Source: Streptomyces sp. DH5 (lineage in GTDB: Bacteria; Actinomycetota; Actinomycetes; Streptomycetales; Streptomycetaceae). Taken from it: 64,000 nucleotides of DNA. Position numbers and translations under genes: made by a program. The first letter of the stretch is position 1; every line of letters begins with the position of its first letter. The notes below the pieces were generated by a model. That model did no database searches. It worked only from the letters and a program-made list of their open reading frames with translations, and was not told where the DNA came from. Below, one piece after another: positions 47,758 through 56,374 of the stretch. The stretch lies in contig NZ_JAHWGP010000025.1 in the NCBI RefSeq assembly GCF_020873915.1, positions 1-64,000 of the forward strand. The letters are read 5' to 3'.

Positions 47758-49962
47758 TCAGCTCCTCACCAGGGTGGCGGCGGCCGCAGGGGCGGGGACG
47801 CGCTCCGCGAGCGGGATCACGGGCGGCAGCGCCTCGGGCGGCTCACCGAGCAGCACCCGGCGGACCACCCGCTCGGCGGCCCGCCCGTCGTCGAAGGCGC
47901 AGAACCGTTCCCGGAACCGGGCCCGCAGCGCGGCCGACTCCGCCCCCGCGTACGAGCCGTCGCGGAACACGCGGGCCAGTTCGTCGGGGGTGCGGGCGAC
48001 GGGCCCCGGCGGCCCGTCCATCAGGTCGAAGCAGACGCCCCGGGTCTCGCGGTAGACGTCCCAGTCGTCGGCGTAGACCACGATCGGGCGGTCCAGGACG
48101 GCGTAGTCGAACATGATCGACGAGTAGTCCGTGACCAGCGCGTCGGCGGCCAGGCACACGTCCTCGGAGGAGCGGTGCGCGGTGACGTCGAGGACCCGGC
48201 CGCCGTAGCCGCGTCCGCCCCGGTCGTAGAAGTAGTGGGCGCGCAGCAGCACCACGACGTCCTCGCCGGCCGCCGCGCAGAACGCCTCCAGGTCGAGGCC
48301 GGGCTCGAAGCCGGTGTGGTGGTCGCGGTGGGTGGGCGCGTACAGCACGGCCCTCGCGCCCTCGGGGACGCCCAGTTCCGCGCGGATCCGGGCCACGTCG
48401 CCGGCGGTGGCGGTCAGGTACACGTCGTTGCGCGGATAGCCGTACTCCAGCTGCTCGTAGGAGCCGGGGAAGGCCCGCTCCCACACCCGGGTGGAGTGCG
48501 GGTTGGAGGACAGGTTGTAGTCCCACCGGTCCACCCGGCCCAGCAGCTTGCCGAAGCTGCCGGTCGCCGCCGCCACCACCGGGTACGTCGACTGGTCGAC
48601 GCCCATGGTCTTCAGCGGGGTGCCGTGCTGCGTCTGGAGGTGCACGCTGCCGGGGCGCTTGACGACGCCCTCCGCGAAGTTGGCGTTGTTGACGAGGTAC
48701 TTCGCGCGGGCCAGCACCTCCCAGTAGCGGCGGCTGCCGATGACCGCGTGCTCGACGCCCTCCGGCACGGTGTGCGCCCGGTCGGCCTCCACCAGGAACA
48801 CCGAGCGGATGTGCGGGGCCAGTTCCCGCGCCTTCGCGTGGATCGCGGCCGGGTTGCAGGTGTAGCCGCGACCCCAGTACGCGCAGTACACGGCGAGGTT
48901 CGCGTCCAGCGGGCGGCACAGGTGCGCCCGGTACAGCAGCCGGGTGCGCAGGCCCCGGGGACGCGGCACCGCCGCCACCGCCCGGGACGCCGCGCGGCGG
49001 GCGCCGCGCAGGGCGGCGAAGGCCGGGTAGGAGCCGGCCGCCAGCAGCCGGTGCTGCACGCCGGGGCTGCCGCCAGGGGGCCGGTACCCGGCGGGGCGGT
49101 GCCGGCGGTACAGGGCGCTCGCCCGGCGGAAGAAGGCGCGGCGGCCCGACGTGAGCCGACGGGGGTGGGCGGCCGTCTTCAGCACGGCGGCGAACAACTG
49201 CTCGAACAGCGGTCCCGTGCGGGCCGCGGACACCTCCAGGTCGGCCGCGCGGGAGAGCACCAGCTCGACCTGGTCGAGCAGTTCGGCGTGATGTCCGCCG
49301 GGCAGGTTCAGCCGGTTGCCCTGCCGGCGCACCTGATGCCGGACGACCACCGCACGGAGCACCGCCACGCGCTCGGCGCCCAGCATCGCCAGTCCGCCCC
49401 AGCCGACGTCCGTGAAGTGCCCTCGAGGGAAGGCCAGGCACTGCTCGGCGGCGAAGGCGCGGCGCCAGGCCGTACTCCACGCCGGGAGGCGCACGCCGGT
49501 GAGGTGCGGGGCGCGCTCGGGGGCGAAGGCGCCGTCGGGGGTGTCCGCCAGCAGCGGCGCGGCCGGGTTGGTGGGCTCACCCTCCCACCAGGGCGCGCGC
49601 TCGTGTTCGAAGTGCAGCACGTCCACCTGCCCGGTCTCCGCCAGACGCGCGTCCAGGGCGGCCAGCGCGCCCGGGACCAGCACGTCGTCGCCGTCGAGGA
49701 ACAGCAGGTACGTCCCGGTCGCCGCCCGCATCCCCGCGTTGCGCGCCCCCGCCAGACCCTCCGACGGCGGCGCGTGCACGGGCGCCACCCGGGAGTCCCG
49801 CTCGGCGTGCCGGGCGGCCACCCCGGCCGCCGGGGACCCGGGGGCGTCACAGACCGGGATCAGCTCGAAGTCACCGAAGGACTGGGCGAGGACGGAGTCC
49901 AGCGCCTGGCCCAGCCGACCTGCGACCCCGTGGGACGGGACGATGATGCTGAAGCGGGGCAT
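47758..49962 (-). CDS. GT2/TagF-like fusion, intact TagF, altered GT2
   Basis: The 734-residue protein has a full Glyphos_transf domain: YLVNNANFAEGVVKRP, TQHGTPLKTMG, LYAPTHRDHH, LLRAHYFYD and TDYSSIMFDYAVLDRPIVVY. The N-terminal GT2 fold keeps LFLDGDDVLVPG, but VDD-S-D is replaced by VCDAPGSPA and the catalytic ED motif by HFTDVGWGG, so its glycosyltransferase activity is doubtful. It is the closest paralogue of 33489-35687 in the C-terminal half. It heads the operon continuing into 45540 and 44278. Confidence 0.85.
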   Translation of the reverse strand: MPRFSIIVPSHGVAGRLGQALDSVLAQSFGDFELIPVCDAPGSPAAGVAARHAERDSRVAPVHAPPSEGLAGARNAGMRAATGTYLLFLDGDDVLVPGALAALDARLAETGQVDVLHFEHERAPWWEGEPTNPAAPLLADTPDGAFAPERAPHLTGVRLPAWSTAWRRAFAAEQCLAFPRGHFTDVGWGGLAMLGAERVAVLRAVVVRHQVRRQGNRLNLPGGHHAELLDQVELVLSRAADLEVSAARTGPLFEQLFAAVLKTAAHPRRLTSGRRAFFRRASALYRRHRPAGYRPPGGSPGVQHRLLAAGSYPAFAALRGARRAASRAVAAVPRPRGLRTRLLYRAHLCRPLDANLAVYCAYWGRGYTCNPAAIHAKARELAPHIRSVFLVEADRAHTVPEGVEHAVIGSRRYWEVLARAKYLVNNANFAEGVVKRPGSVHLQTQHGTPLKTMGVDQSTYPVVAAATGSFGKLLGRVDRWDYNLSSNPHSTRVWERAFPGSYEQLEYGYPRNDVYLTATAGDVARIRAELGVPEGARAVLYAPTHRDHHTGFEPGLDLEAFCAAAGEDVVVLLRAHYFYDRGGRGYGGRVLDVTAHRSSEDVCLAADALVTDYSSIMFDYAVLDRPIVVYADDWDVYRETRGVCFDLMDGPPGPVARTPDELARVFRDGSYAGAESAALRARFRERFCAFDDGRAAERVVRRVLLGEPPEALPPVIPLAERVPAPAAAATLVRS

Positions 49963-50107
49963 GCTGCTCTTTCCGTAGGGGGTGGCGGCGTGGCGGCGGA
50001 CGTCTCAGCGTGCGGGGCGCCGGCCGGGCCGCCCCGCCGGGCGCCGGGCGGGCGGCCGGGCCGCGACGAGCCGGGGGGCATGGGAACTCCCGAGGGGGGA
50101 ACGACGG

Positions 50108-52369
50108 TCAGCCGCCGTCGGTGACGGTCAGCAGCCCGGTGGGCCGCCGCGGTGCCGGCGCGACGGGCGACGGCACGTCGATCGCCGCGGCCGCCGGTGG
50201 CGCAGGGAGGCGCTCGTCCAGCGGCACGACCGGAGGCAACGAGGTCTCCCCGAGCAGCACCCGGCGCACGACCCGCTCGGCGGCCCGGCCGTCGTCGTGC
50301 GGGCAGAAACGGTCACGGAACGTCGCGCGCAGCCGTGCGGAGCGGGCTCCGCACCAGTGCCCGGAGGCGAAGACGTCGATCAGTTCGTCCTCGCTGCCCG
50401 CGACCGCGCCCGGCGGGAAGCACCGCGGATCGAAGGAGAGGCCGCGGGCCGCCTCGTACGCCTCCCCGTCCTCGGTGTGCAGGACGACCGGCCGGTTCAG
50501 GACCGCGTAGTCGCACATCAGCGGGGAGAAGTCGGTGACCAGGACGTCCGAGGCCAGGCACAGCGAGACCACGTCCGGGTGCCCGCTCACGTCCAGCACC
50601 CGGCCGGAGGCGGCACCGGCCGGCCCGTCGTACGGGTGGGGGGCGCGGGCCAGGACGACGAACCGCGGGCCGAGCCGGCGCACCACGCGCTCCAGGTCGA
50701 GCAGCCGGGGCTGGGTACGGACGTAGTCGCGGCGGGCCGGCGCGTAGAGGATCGCCACCGAACCCTTCGGGATGCCCAGCGAGGCGCGCAGCGCGGCGAC
50801 GTGCGCACCGGTCGCCGTGTGGAAGCGGTCGGCGCGGGGCCTGCCGTACTCGAGGGTGGTGTAGCCGCCGGGGTGTCCGCGTTCCCACGTCAGGGTGGAG
50901 TGGCGGTCGGCGGAGACGACGTAGTCCCACCGGTCGACGTCGCGGAGCAGCCGCGCGAAGTCGGTGCTCCGGGCCACGGCCGGACGCTCCTGGAGGTCCA
51001 GGCCCACGTGTCCGACGGGGGTGCCGGTCTGCACCCGGACCAGGATCTGGCCCCCGCGCTTGACCAGACCGGGTTCCGTCTCCGTGTCGGTCACCAGGTA
51101 CGCGGAGCGGGCGAGCGCGGTCCAGTGGGCGGCCGTGCCGGGGACGAGGCGGCGGGTTCCCGGGGCGAGGGTGTGGTGGTGCTCGGGGCCGGCCACCCAG
51201 GCGGTGCGCAGGTGCGGGGCGAGCTCGCGCACCGCGGCCTCCAGGGCGGCCGGGTCGCCACCGTGGCCCGCCCCGGCGGTGAACAGGACGTGGTCGGTGC
51301 GCAGCGGGAGCGTCCGCTGGCAGCGGTAGTGGGCGCGCAGGGCGGCGTGGCGCAGCGCGCCGGGCAGCCGGCCGGTGAGCCGGGCGGTCCCGCGGTACAG
51401 GGCCGCCGTCACGCGCAGGGCCCGGTAGGTGCGGTGCAGGCCGAACCGGACCAGCGTGTGGTGGACGCGGGCGCGCGCGGCGACGGGCGCACCGGGGGTG
51501 CGGTGGCGCCGGCAGTGGGCCCGGGCCCGGCGCAGGAACGCGGCCCGCGCACCGCGCGGCAGCCGGTCCCGCCGGGTGTACACCGTCACCAGGTGGTCGA
51601 CCATGCGGCGGAACAGCACCGGGCGCCAGCGCTCCAGGTCGGGCCGCCCGTCGAGGAACGCGAAGACGCGGTCGTACTGGTCGAAGACGTCGAAGTGCCG
51701 GTCACTGGTGGTGCGCAGGATGCACCCGGCCCGCCGCTGCCGGTAGTGCACGCACACCCGGTCGAGGGTGGCGATCGACTCCGCCGTCATCAGGGCCGGG
51801 TACGTCCACGGGGTGTCCTCGTAGTAGCCGGGCGGGAAGGCGAGCCCCGCGCGCCGCACGAACTCCCGCCGGTACGCCTTGTTCCAGGCCACCATCAGCA
51901 GGTTCAGCAGCCCCGGCCGGTCGGCGAGCCGGAACGGCGCGGGTCCGCGTTCGGTGAGCTCGGCGGCGACCCGGTTGCGCACGGCCTCGCCCGACCAGTA
52001 CGTCCGCGCGTAGTCGTAGACCAGCACGTCCGGGTCGCCGGTCTCCTTCAGCCGGTCGGCGAGGGCGAGCAGCGCGTCGGGGGTGAGGGTGTCGTCGCCG
52101 TCGAGGAACACCAGGTAGTCGCCGGTCGCCCGCTCGATCCCGGCGTTGCGGGCCCGCCCGAGCCCGGTGTTCTCCGGCAGGTGCACGACCCGTACGCGGG
52201 GGTCGCGGGCCGCGAACTCGTCGATCACCGCACCGCAGGCGTCCGGCGAGCAGTCGTCGACGGCGATCAGTTCGAGATCGGGGTACGACTGCGACAGCAC
52301 CGACTCCAGGCACTCGTGCAGATACGCCTGGACCTGGTACGCGGGGACAATGACACTGAACCTGGGCAA
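50108..52369 (-). CDS. GT2/TagF-like fusion, intact GT2, eroded TagF half
   Basis: With TTG 52369 (MPRFSVIVPAYQ, matching its paralogues) the product is 753 residues; a start at 52408 is possible. The GT2 half is complete: IAVDDCSPDA, VFLDGDDTLTPD and PGYYEDTPWTYP. In the Glyphos_transf half the H-G-T-P motif reads VQTGTPVG with Thr448 for His, NNVN is lost, and the last motif reads TDFSPLMCDYAVLNRP. The second half is probably inactive or has a new role. A 138-bp GC-rich gap separates it from the next gene. Confidence 0.82.
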   Translation of the reverse strand: MPRFSVIVPAYQVQAYLHECLESVLSQSYPDLELIAVDDCSPDACGAVIDEFAARDPRVRVVHLPENTGLGRARNAGIERATGDYLVFLDGDDTLTPDALLALADRLKETGDPDVLVYDYARTYWSGEAVRNRVAAELTERGPAPFRLADRPGLLNLLMVAWNKAYRREFVRRAGLAFPPGYYEDTPWTYPALMTAESIATLDRVCVHYRQRRAGCILRTTSDRHFDVFDQYDRVFAFLDGRPDLERWRPVLFRRMVDHLVTVYTRRDRLPRGARAAFLRRARAHCRRHRTPGAPVAARARVHHTLVRFGLHRTYRALRVTAALYRGTARLTGRLPGALRHAALRAHYRCQRTLPLRTDHVLFTAGAGHGGDPAALEAAVRELAPHLRTAWVAGPEHHHTLAPGTRRLVPGTAAHWTALARSAYLVTDTETEPGLVKRGGQILVRVQTGTPVGHVGLDLQERPAVARSTDFARLLRDVDRWDYVVSADRHSTLTWERGHPGGYTTLEYGRPRADRFHTATGAHVAALRASLGIPKGSVAILYAPARRDYVRTQPRLLDLERVVRRLGPRFVVLARAPHPYDGPAGAASGRVLDVSGHPDVVSLCLASDVLVTDFSPLMCDYAVLNRPVVLHTEDGEAYEAARGLSFDPRCFPPGAVAGSEDELIDVFASGHWCGARSARLRATFRDRFCPHDDGRAAERVVRRVLLGETSLPPVVPLDERLPAPPAAAAIDVPSPVAPAPRRPTGLLTVTDGG

Positions 52370-52466
52370 GGGGCATCCAACGGTCGGTGCGGGCGTTCTG
52401 CCCGGCAACGGCCGCTGGGCCGACTTGGTTACGCCCCCTGGGGCATCCGGGGGACGCCCGTCACAC

Positions 52467-52497
52467 GAAGGGGCGGACCTTGCCGGTCCGCCCCTTC
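52467..52497 (-). terminator. Terminator of the ABC importer operon
   Basis: A perfect 13-bp stem (GAAGGGGCGGACC with GGTCCGCCCCTTC) and 5-nt loop lie 20 bp beyond the permease stop. It separates the importer operon from the glycopolymer locus. Confidence 0.85.
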
Positions 52498-52516
52498 AAC
52501 TCTGCCCTCACATCTG

Positions 52517-53407
52517 CTACTTGACTGCTCCGGCCATCACGCCGGACACGAACTGCCGCTGGAACGCGAAGAACACGACCAGCGGGATCACCATCGAGAT
52601 GAACGCGCCGGGCGCCAGCACGTCGATGTTGTTGCCGAACTGCCGTACCTGCGTCTGCAGGGCGACCGTGATCGGCTGGCTTCCCGCGTCGGTGAAGATC
52701 AGCGCGACCAGCATGTCGTTCCACACCCACAGGAACTGGAAGATGCCGAGCGCGGCGATGGCCGGACCGGCGAGCGGCATCACCACCCGCGCGAACAGGC
52801 GCAGTTCACCCGCGCCGTCCAGCCGGGCCGCCTCCAGCAGCTCCCTGGGGATCTCCGCGAAGAAGTTCCGCAGCAGGAACACCGCGAACGGCAGCCCGAA
52901 GCCGACGTGGAAGAGGACCACGCCGGTCAGGGAGCCGAAGATGCCCAGGGAGCCGAAGAGTTCGGCGATCGGGATCAGCGCCACCTGCACCGGCACCACC
53001 AGCAGCCCCACGACCGCCAGGAACCACCAGTCACGGCCCGGGAACTCCATCCAGGCGAAGGCGTAGCCCGCGAGCGAGCCGATCACCACCACCAGCACGG
53101 TCGCCGGGACGGTGATGTACACCGTGTTGAGCAGCGAGCCGGTGATGTCGTCGTTCCTCAGCAGCGTCTCGTAGGCGCCGAAGGTGAGCCGGGACGGTTC
53201 GGTGAACACCGTCCACCACCCGTCGGCGGCCATGTCCCGCGGGGTGCGCAGGCTGGCCAGCAGCAGCCCGATCGTCGGCACCAGCCAGAACAGGCCGACG
53301 ACGATCAGGAAGACGCGGACCAGGCCGCCGCTCACCGCCCGGCTCAGCCGGGCGCCGAGCGACTCCCCGGCGGCGACGGGTGTCGCGCCCGCTCCGGTGG
53401 CACTCAT
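52517..53407 (-). CDS. Sugar ABC importer permease, MalG type
   Basis: This 296-residue protein has six membrane helices and the cytoplasmic EAA loop EAARLDGAGELRLFARVVMPLAGP near residues 195-218, contacting an ATPase. Other MalG-type marks are WWTVFTEPSRLTFGAYETLL and GGFGLPFAVFLLRNFF-like sequence. It works with the MalF-type permease and binding protein encoded upstream. The ATG at 53407 lies inside the first copy of a 37-bp direct repeat; in close relatives I would expect a direct stop/start overlap with the MalF gene. Confidence 0.92.
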   Translation of the reverse strand: MSATGAGATPVAAGESLGARLSRAVSGGLVRVFLIVVGLFWLVPTIGLLLASLRTPRDMAADGWWTVFTEPSRLTFGAYETLLRNDDITGSLLNTVYITVPATVLVVVIGSLAGYAFAWMEFPGRDWWFLAVVGLLVVPVQVALIPIAELFGSLGIFGSLTGVVLFHVGFGLPFAVFLLRNFFAEIPRELLEAARLDGAGELRLFARVVMPLAGPAIAALGIFQFLWVWNDMLVALIFTDAGSQPITVALQTQVRQFGNNIDVLAPGAFISMVIPLVVFFAFQRQFVSGVMAGAVK

Positions 53408-53535
53408 CGCCCGACCTCCCGCCGCAGTCGCCTCACGTTGCCGCGTCCACCCGGGGGGCGGCCCCCGGGCCCCCAGCAGGTCCTCGGTCGACGTCGGTTC
53501 ATCGCCTGACCTCCCGCCGCAGTCGCCTCACGTTG
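53404..53535. repeat. 37-bp direct repeat between ABC permease genes
   Basis: Copies at 53404-53440 and 53499-53535 differ at one base. The right copy encodes the last residues RRLRREVRR and stop of the MalF-type protein; the left copy includes the MalG ATG. Between them lie 58 bp of GC-rich, partly palindromic sequence. A 95-bp duplication or insertion has split an ancestral ATGA gene overlap. Confidence 0.9.
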
Positions 53536-54848
53536 AACCACATCACCGGGATGACCAGCAGCAGCAGGAACACCGCGATGGCACTGGCGATGCCCGGCTG
53601 GTCCGCCGAGAAACCCTGGCGGTAGAGCTCCAGCGCCAGGACGTTGGCGTCGTCCTGGGAGGAGCCGGGGGCGATGATGAAGACCAGGTCGAACACCTTC
53701 AGCACGTTGATCATCAGGGTGACGGTGACCACCGCGAGGACCGGCGCCAGCAGGGGCACCGTGACCCGTCTGAACACCTGCCACTCGTTGGCGCCGTCCA
53801 CCCGCGCGGCCTCCAGCAGTTCCCGCGGCATGCCGGCGAGCCCGGCCGCGATCAGCACCATCGCGAAGCCCGCCCACATCCAGATGTACGAGCCGATGAT
53901 CGCGGGGGTGACCAGCGACGGGCCGAGCCAGTCCAGCCCGTTGTACGGTGCGTCGAAGTTGCTCGCCGGGAGCCGCAGCCGTGCCCCGTCGGCCTTCGGC
54001 GACAGGGAGAACGTGCCGTCGGCGCCCGCCGTGGCCGTCTCCACCACCTTGCCGTCCTTGACGGCTTCGATCCGCATCCCCGGATAGCCGAGCTCGGCGG
54101 CGTCGATCCGGTTGAGCGTGCCGACGCCCCTGCCGCGGGTGAAGTCCTGCCAGGTGGTGCCGGTGATCCGGTCGCCCTCCGGCTTCGCCGCCGCCGCGGG
54201 CTTCGCGTCGTCCGGCATCAGATCCGGGGCGACCCCGACCAGCGGCAGGGAGACCGTGTCACCGGCGCTCACCGTGCCCCTGGTGACGAAGGCACCCCCG
54301 TCGGCCGGCTCCAGCGGCGAGTCACGGCCCGGGTGCGCCTTCGGGAACGCCGAGGACTGGGCGAAGGTGTCGTGCACCCCCACCCACACCGCGTTCGCCA
54401 CGCCCTTGTCCGGGTCCTGGTCGTACACCAGGCGGAAGATGATCCCGGCCGCCAGCATGGAGATCGCCATCGGCATGAAGACGACCAGCTTGAAAGCCGT
54501 GCCCCAGCGCACCCGTTCGGTCAGCACCGCGAAGACCAGGCCGAGCGCGGTGGCGACGGTCGGCGCGAACACCACCCAGACGACGTTGTTCTTCAGGGCG
54601 GTGCGGATGCCCTCGTCGGTGAACAGCGCCCGGTAGTTGTCGAGGCCGGCGAAGCCGTCGCCGGACTGGTCGTAGAAGCTGCGGATGACGGAGTACCCGA
54701 TCGGGTAGACCACGAGCGCACCGAGCAGCACGAGCGCGGGCAGCAGGAACAGCGCCGCGACCGTTCTCCGGGTGCCGGTGACGCTCTTGCGCGACCTGGG
54801 AGCGGCGGGGGCCGCCTTCGGGGTCCCCGCCGCCGTGTCCGACGCCAT
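53499..54848 (-). CDS. Sugar ABC importer permease, MalF type, with large loop insertion
   Basis: The 449-residue protein is about 140 residues longer than typical. Helices near 30-52, 88-108 and 117-140 are normal, as are DWLGPSLVTPAIIGSYIWMW and the EAA loop EAARVDGANEWQVFRRVTVP. Between about residues 160 and 305, in the extracytoplasmic loop after helix three, lies an extra domain with GTVSAGDTVSLPLVGVAPD and KDGKVVETATAGADGTFSLS. This looks like a carboxypeptidase-regulatory or Ig-like beta-sandwich. It may contact the binding protein or cell wall. Confidence 0.9.
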   Translation of the reverse strand: MASDTAAGTPKAAPAAPRSRKSVTGTRRTVAALFLLPALVLLGALVVYPIGYSVIRSFYDQSGDGFAGLDNYRALFTDEGIRTALKNNVVWVVFAPTVATALGLVFAVLTERVRWGTAFKLVVFMPMAISMLAAGIIFRLVYDQDPDKGVANAVWVGVHDTFAQSSAFPKAHPGRDSPLEPADGGAFVTRGTVSAGDTVSLPLVGVAPDLMPDDAKPAAAAKPEGDRITGTTWQDFTRGRGVGTLNRIDAAELGYPGMRIEAVKDGKVVETATAGADGTFSLSPKADGARLRLPASNFDAPYNGLDWLGPSLVTPAIIGSYIWMWAGFAMVLIAAGLAGMPRELLEAARVDGANEWQVFRRVTVPLLAPVLAVVTVTLMINVLKVFDLVFIIAPGSSQDDANVLALELYRQGFSADQPGIASAIAVFLLLLVIPVMWFNVRRLRREVRR

Positions 54849-54855
54849 CGCCGGA

Positions 54856-56277
54856 TCAGTTCCCGTACGCCGCGGCCGCGTCGGCCTCCAGCTTCGCCTG
54901 GGTGCCCGCGATGTCCTTCGGGTTCTTCAGGAAGTCCTGAAGCGCCTTCCACTCGCCCTTGCCGGGCGTGCCGCCGAAGGCCTGCGGAGCCTGGTCGGAC
55001 ATGTCGAAGCGGAAGTCGTCACCGGCGTCGAGCAGCGCCTTGGCCATCTTCCGCTGGACCTCGTTGGGGTAGGCCGAGTTGGGCACGTTCTTGTTCGGCG
55101 AGAGGTAGCCGCCGAGCTCGGCCTGGACGCTCGCCGCGTCCGGGGAGGCGAGGAAGGTCGCCAGCGCCTGCGCTGCCGCGGAGTCCTTCAGGATCACCGC
55201 CGCGTCACCGCCGGACACCACGGGCGGGTCGTCACCGACCGCCGGGAACGGGAACACCTTCGCGTCCGTGCCCACCTCGGCCTCGGTCTCGCCGATGTTC
55301 ACCTGCACGAAGTCGCCCTCGTAGACCATGCCGGCCTTGGGCTGGTCGCCGCCGGTGAAGGTCTGGGTCACGGATGCCGGGAACTCCGTCTGGAGCGCGC
55401 CGGACGCGCCGCCCGCGATGTAGTCCTGCTTGCCCCAGATCCCGGCGAGCGTGGTGAGCGCCTCCTTGACGGAGGGGTCCGTCCACTTGATCTCGTGCCG
55501 GGCGAGCTGGTCGTACTTCTCCGGTCCTGCCTGGGACAGGTAGACGTTCTCGAACCAGTCGGTCAGCGTCCAGCCGTCGGCGCCGCCGACCGAGAAGGGG
55601 GTGACCCCGGAGTCGTACACCGTCTGCGCGGCGGTGAGCAGTTCCTCCCACGTCTTGGGCTCGGCCGCGCCGGCGTTCTCGAAGACCTGGGCGTTGTACC
55701 AGATCAGCGACTTGTTGGCGGCCTTGTAGTAGACGCCGTACTGCTTGCCGTCGACCTTGCCGATGTCCTGCCAGCCCTGCGAGTAGTTCTCGGCGAGCTC
55801 CTTGGACGCCCCGGCGCCCAGCGGCTTGGCCCAGCCCTTCTCCACCGCCTGCCTGATGGCGCCCGGCTGCGGCAGCAGGGCCACGTCCGGCGGGGCGCCG
55901 CCCGCGATCTTGGATCCGAGGAAGTTGACGATCGGGTCCTGGGCGGGCACGAAGGTCACCTTGGCGCCGGTGCGCTTCTCGAACTCCGCGAGGACCTTCT
56001 TGAAGTTCTCCTGCTCGGTGCCGGACCACACGGCGGCGACCTCCAGGGTCTCGCCGTCCAGCTTCGGCAGGGTGACGGTGGTGCCGGTGTCGCCCTTGGT
56101 CCCGCCGTCCGTGGTGTCGTCACCACCGTCGTCGTCGCCCCCGCAGGCGGTGAGCGAGACCGCCAGCACACCCGCGGCGAGCGCGGCGGCGGTTCTCACG
56201 GCCCTGCGGGAGCGGGGGGCCGTCATCGGGTTGCCGGGCGACCTGCGTATCCGGATGGTCCTGCTCGTCCTGCGCAT
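54856..56277 (-). CDS. Sugar ABC importer binding lipoprotein
   Basis: The 473-residue protein (ATG 56277, preceded by GGGG; 56226 also possible) has an Arg-rich n-region, hydrophobic core and lipobox SLTAC with Cys45. An Asp/Gly-rich linker follows. The mature part is a family 1-type solute-binding protein: VAAVWSGTEQENFKKVLAEFEKRTG, PPDVALLPQPG, GVYYKAANKSLIWYN and DWFENVYLSQAG. It resembles alpha-glucoside binding proteins. No ATPase gene is in the operon; a shared MsiK-type ATPase encoded elsewhere is expected. Confidence 0.92.
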   Translation of the reverse strand: MRRTSRTIRIRRSPGNPMTAPRSRRAVRTAAALAAGVLAVSLTACGGDDDGGDDTTDGGTKGDTGTTVTLPKLDGETLEVAAVWSGTEQENFKKVLAEFEKRTGAKVTFVPAQDPIVNFLGSKIAGGAPPDVALLPQPGAIRQAVEKGWAKPLGAGASKELAENYSQGWQDIGKVDGKQYGVYYKAANKSLIWYNAQVFENAGAAEPKTWEELLTAAQTVYDSGVTPFSVGGADGWTLTDWFENVYLSQAGPEKYDQLARHEIKWTDPSVKEALTTLAGIWGKQDYIAGGASGALQTEFPASVTQTFTGGDQPKAGMVYEGDFVQVNIGETEAEVGTDAKVFPFPAVGDDPPVVSGGDAAVILKDSAAAQALATFLASPDAASVQAELGGYLSPNKNVPNSAYPNEVQRKMAKALLDAGDDFRFDMSDQAPQAFGGTPGKGEWKALQDFLKNPKDIAGTQAKLEADAAAAYGN

Positions 56278-56286
56278 CACTGCCCC

Positions 56287-56334
56287 GTTCTTCGTACTCC
56301 GTGTTCTTCGTACTCCGTGTTCTTCGTACTCCGT
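56287..56334. repeat. 3 x 16-bp tandem repeat in the ABC importer leader
   Basis: GTTCTTCGTACTCCGT is repeated three times without mismatch, followed by a partial CGTACTTCG. It lies between the operator and the binding-protein start, so it is transcribed in the leader. Confidence 0.95.
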
Positions 56335-56344
56335 CGTACTTCGC

Positions 56345-56354
56345 CGAACGTTCG
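56345..56354. promoter_or_regulatory. Candidate LacI-type operator
   Basis: CGAACGTTCG is a perfect palindrome with a central CG, as in LacI-family operators of sugar importers. It lies about 14-24 bp past the predicted transcription start. No LacI gene is present in the window. Confidence 0.5.
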
Positions 56355-56374
56355 AGCGCTGTCCCGTGCGCTCT

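Noticed and set aside
49963-50107. Possible small gene in the gap between two fusion genes
   Set aside because: Only GC-rich palindromic sequence is visible; no frame with a start signal.
49982-53509. Plus-strand 1,175-codon frame across the TagF-like fusion and permease genes
   Set aside because: Spans two unrelated real genes, the terminator and the gap between them, and has no family match.
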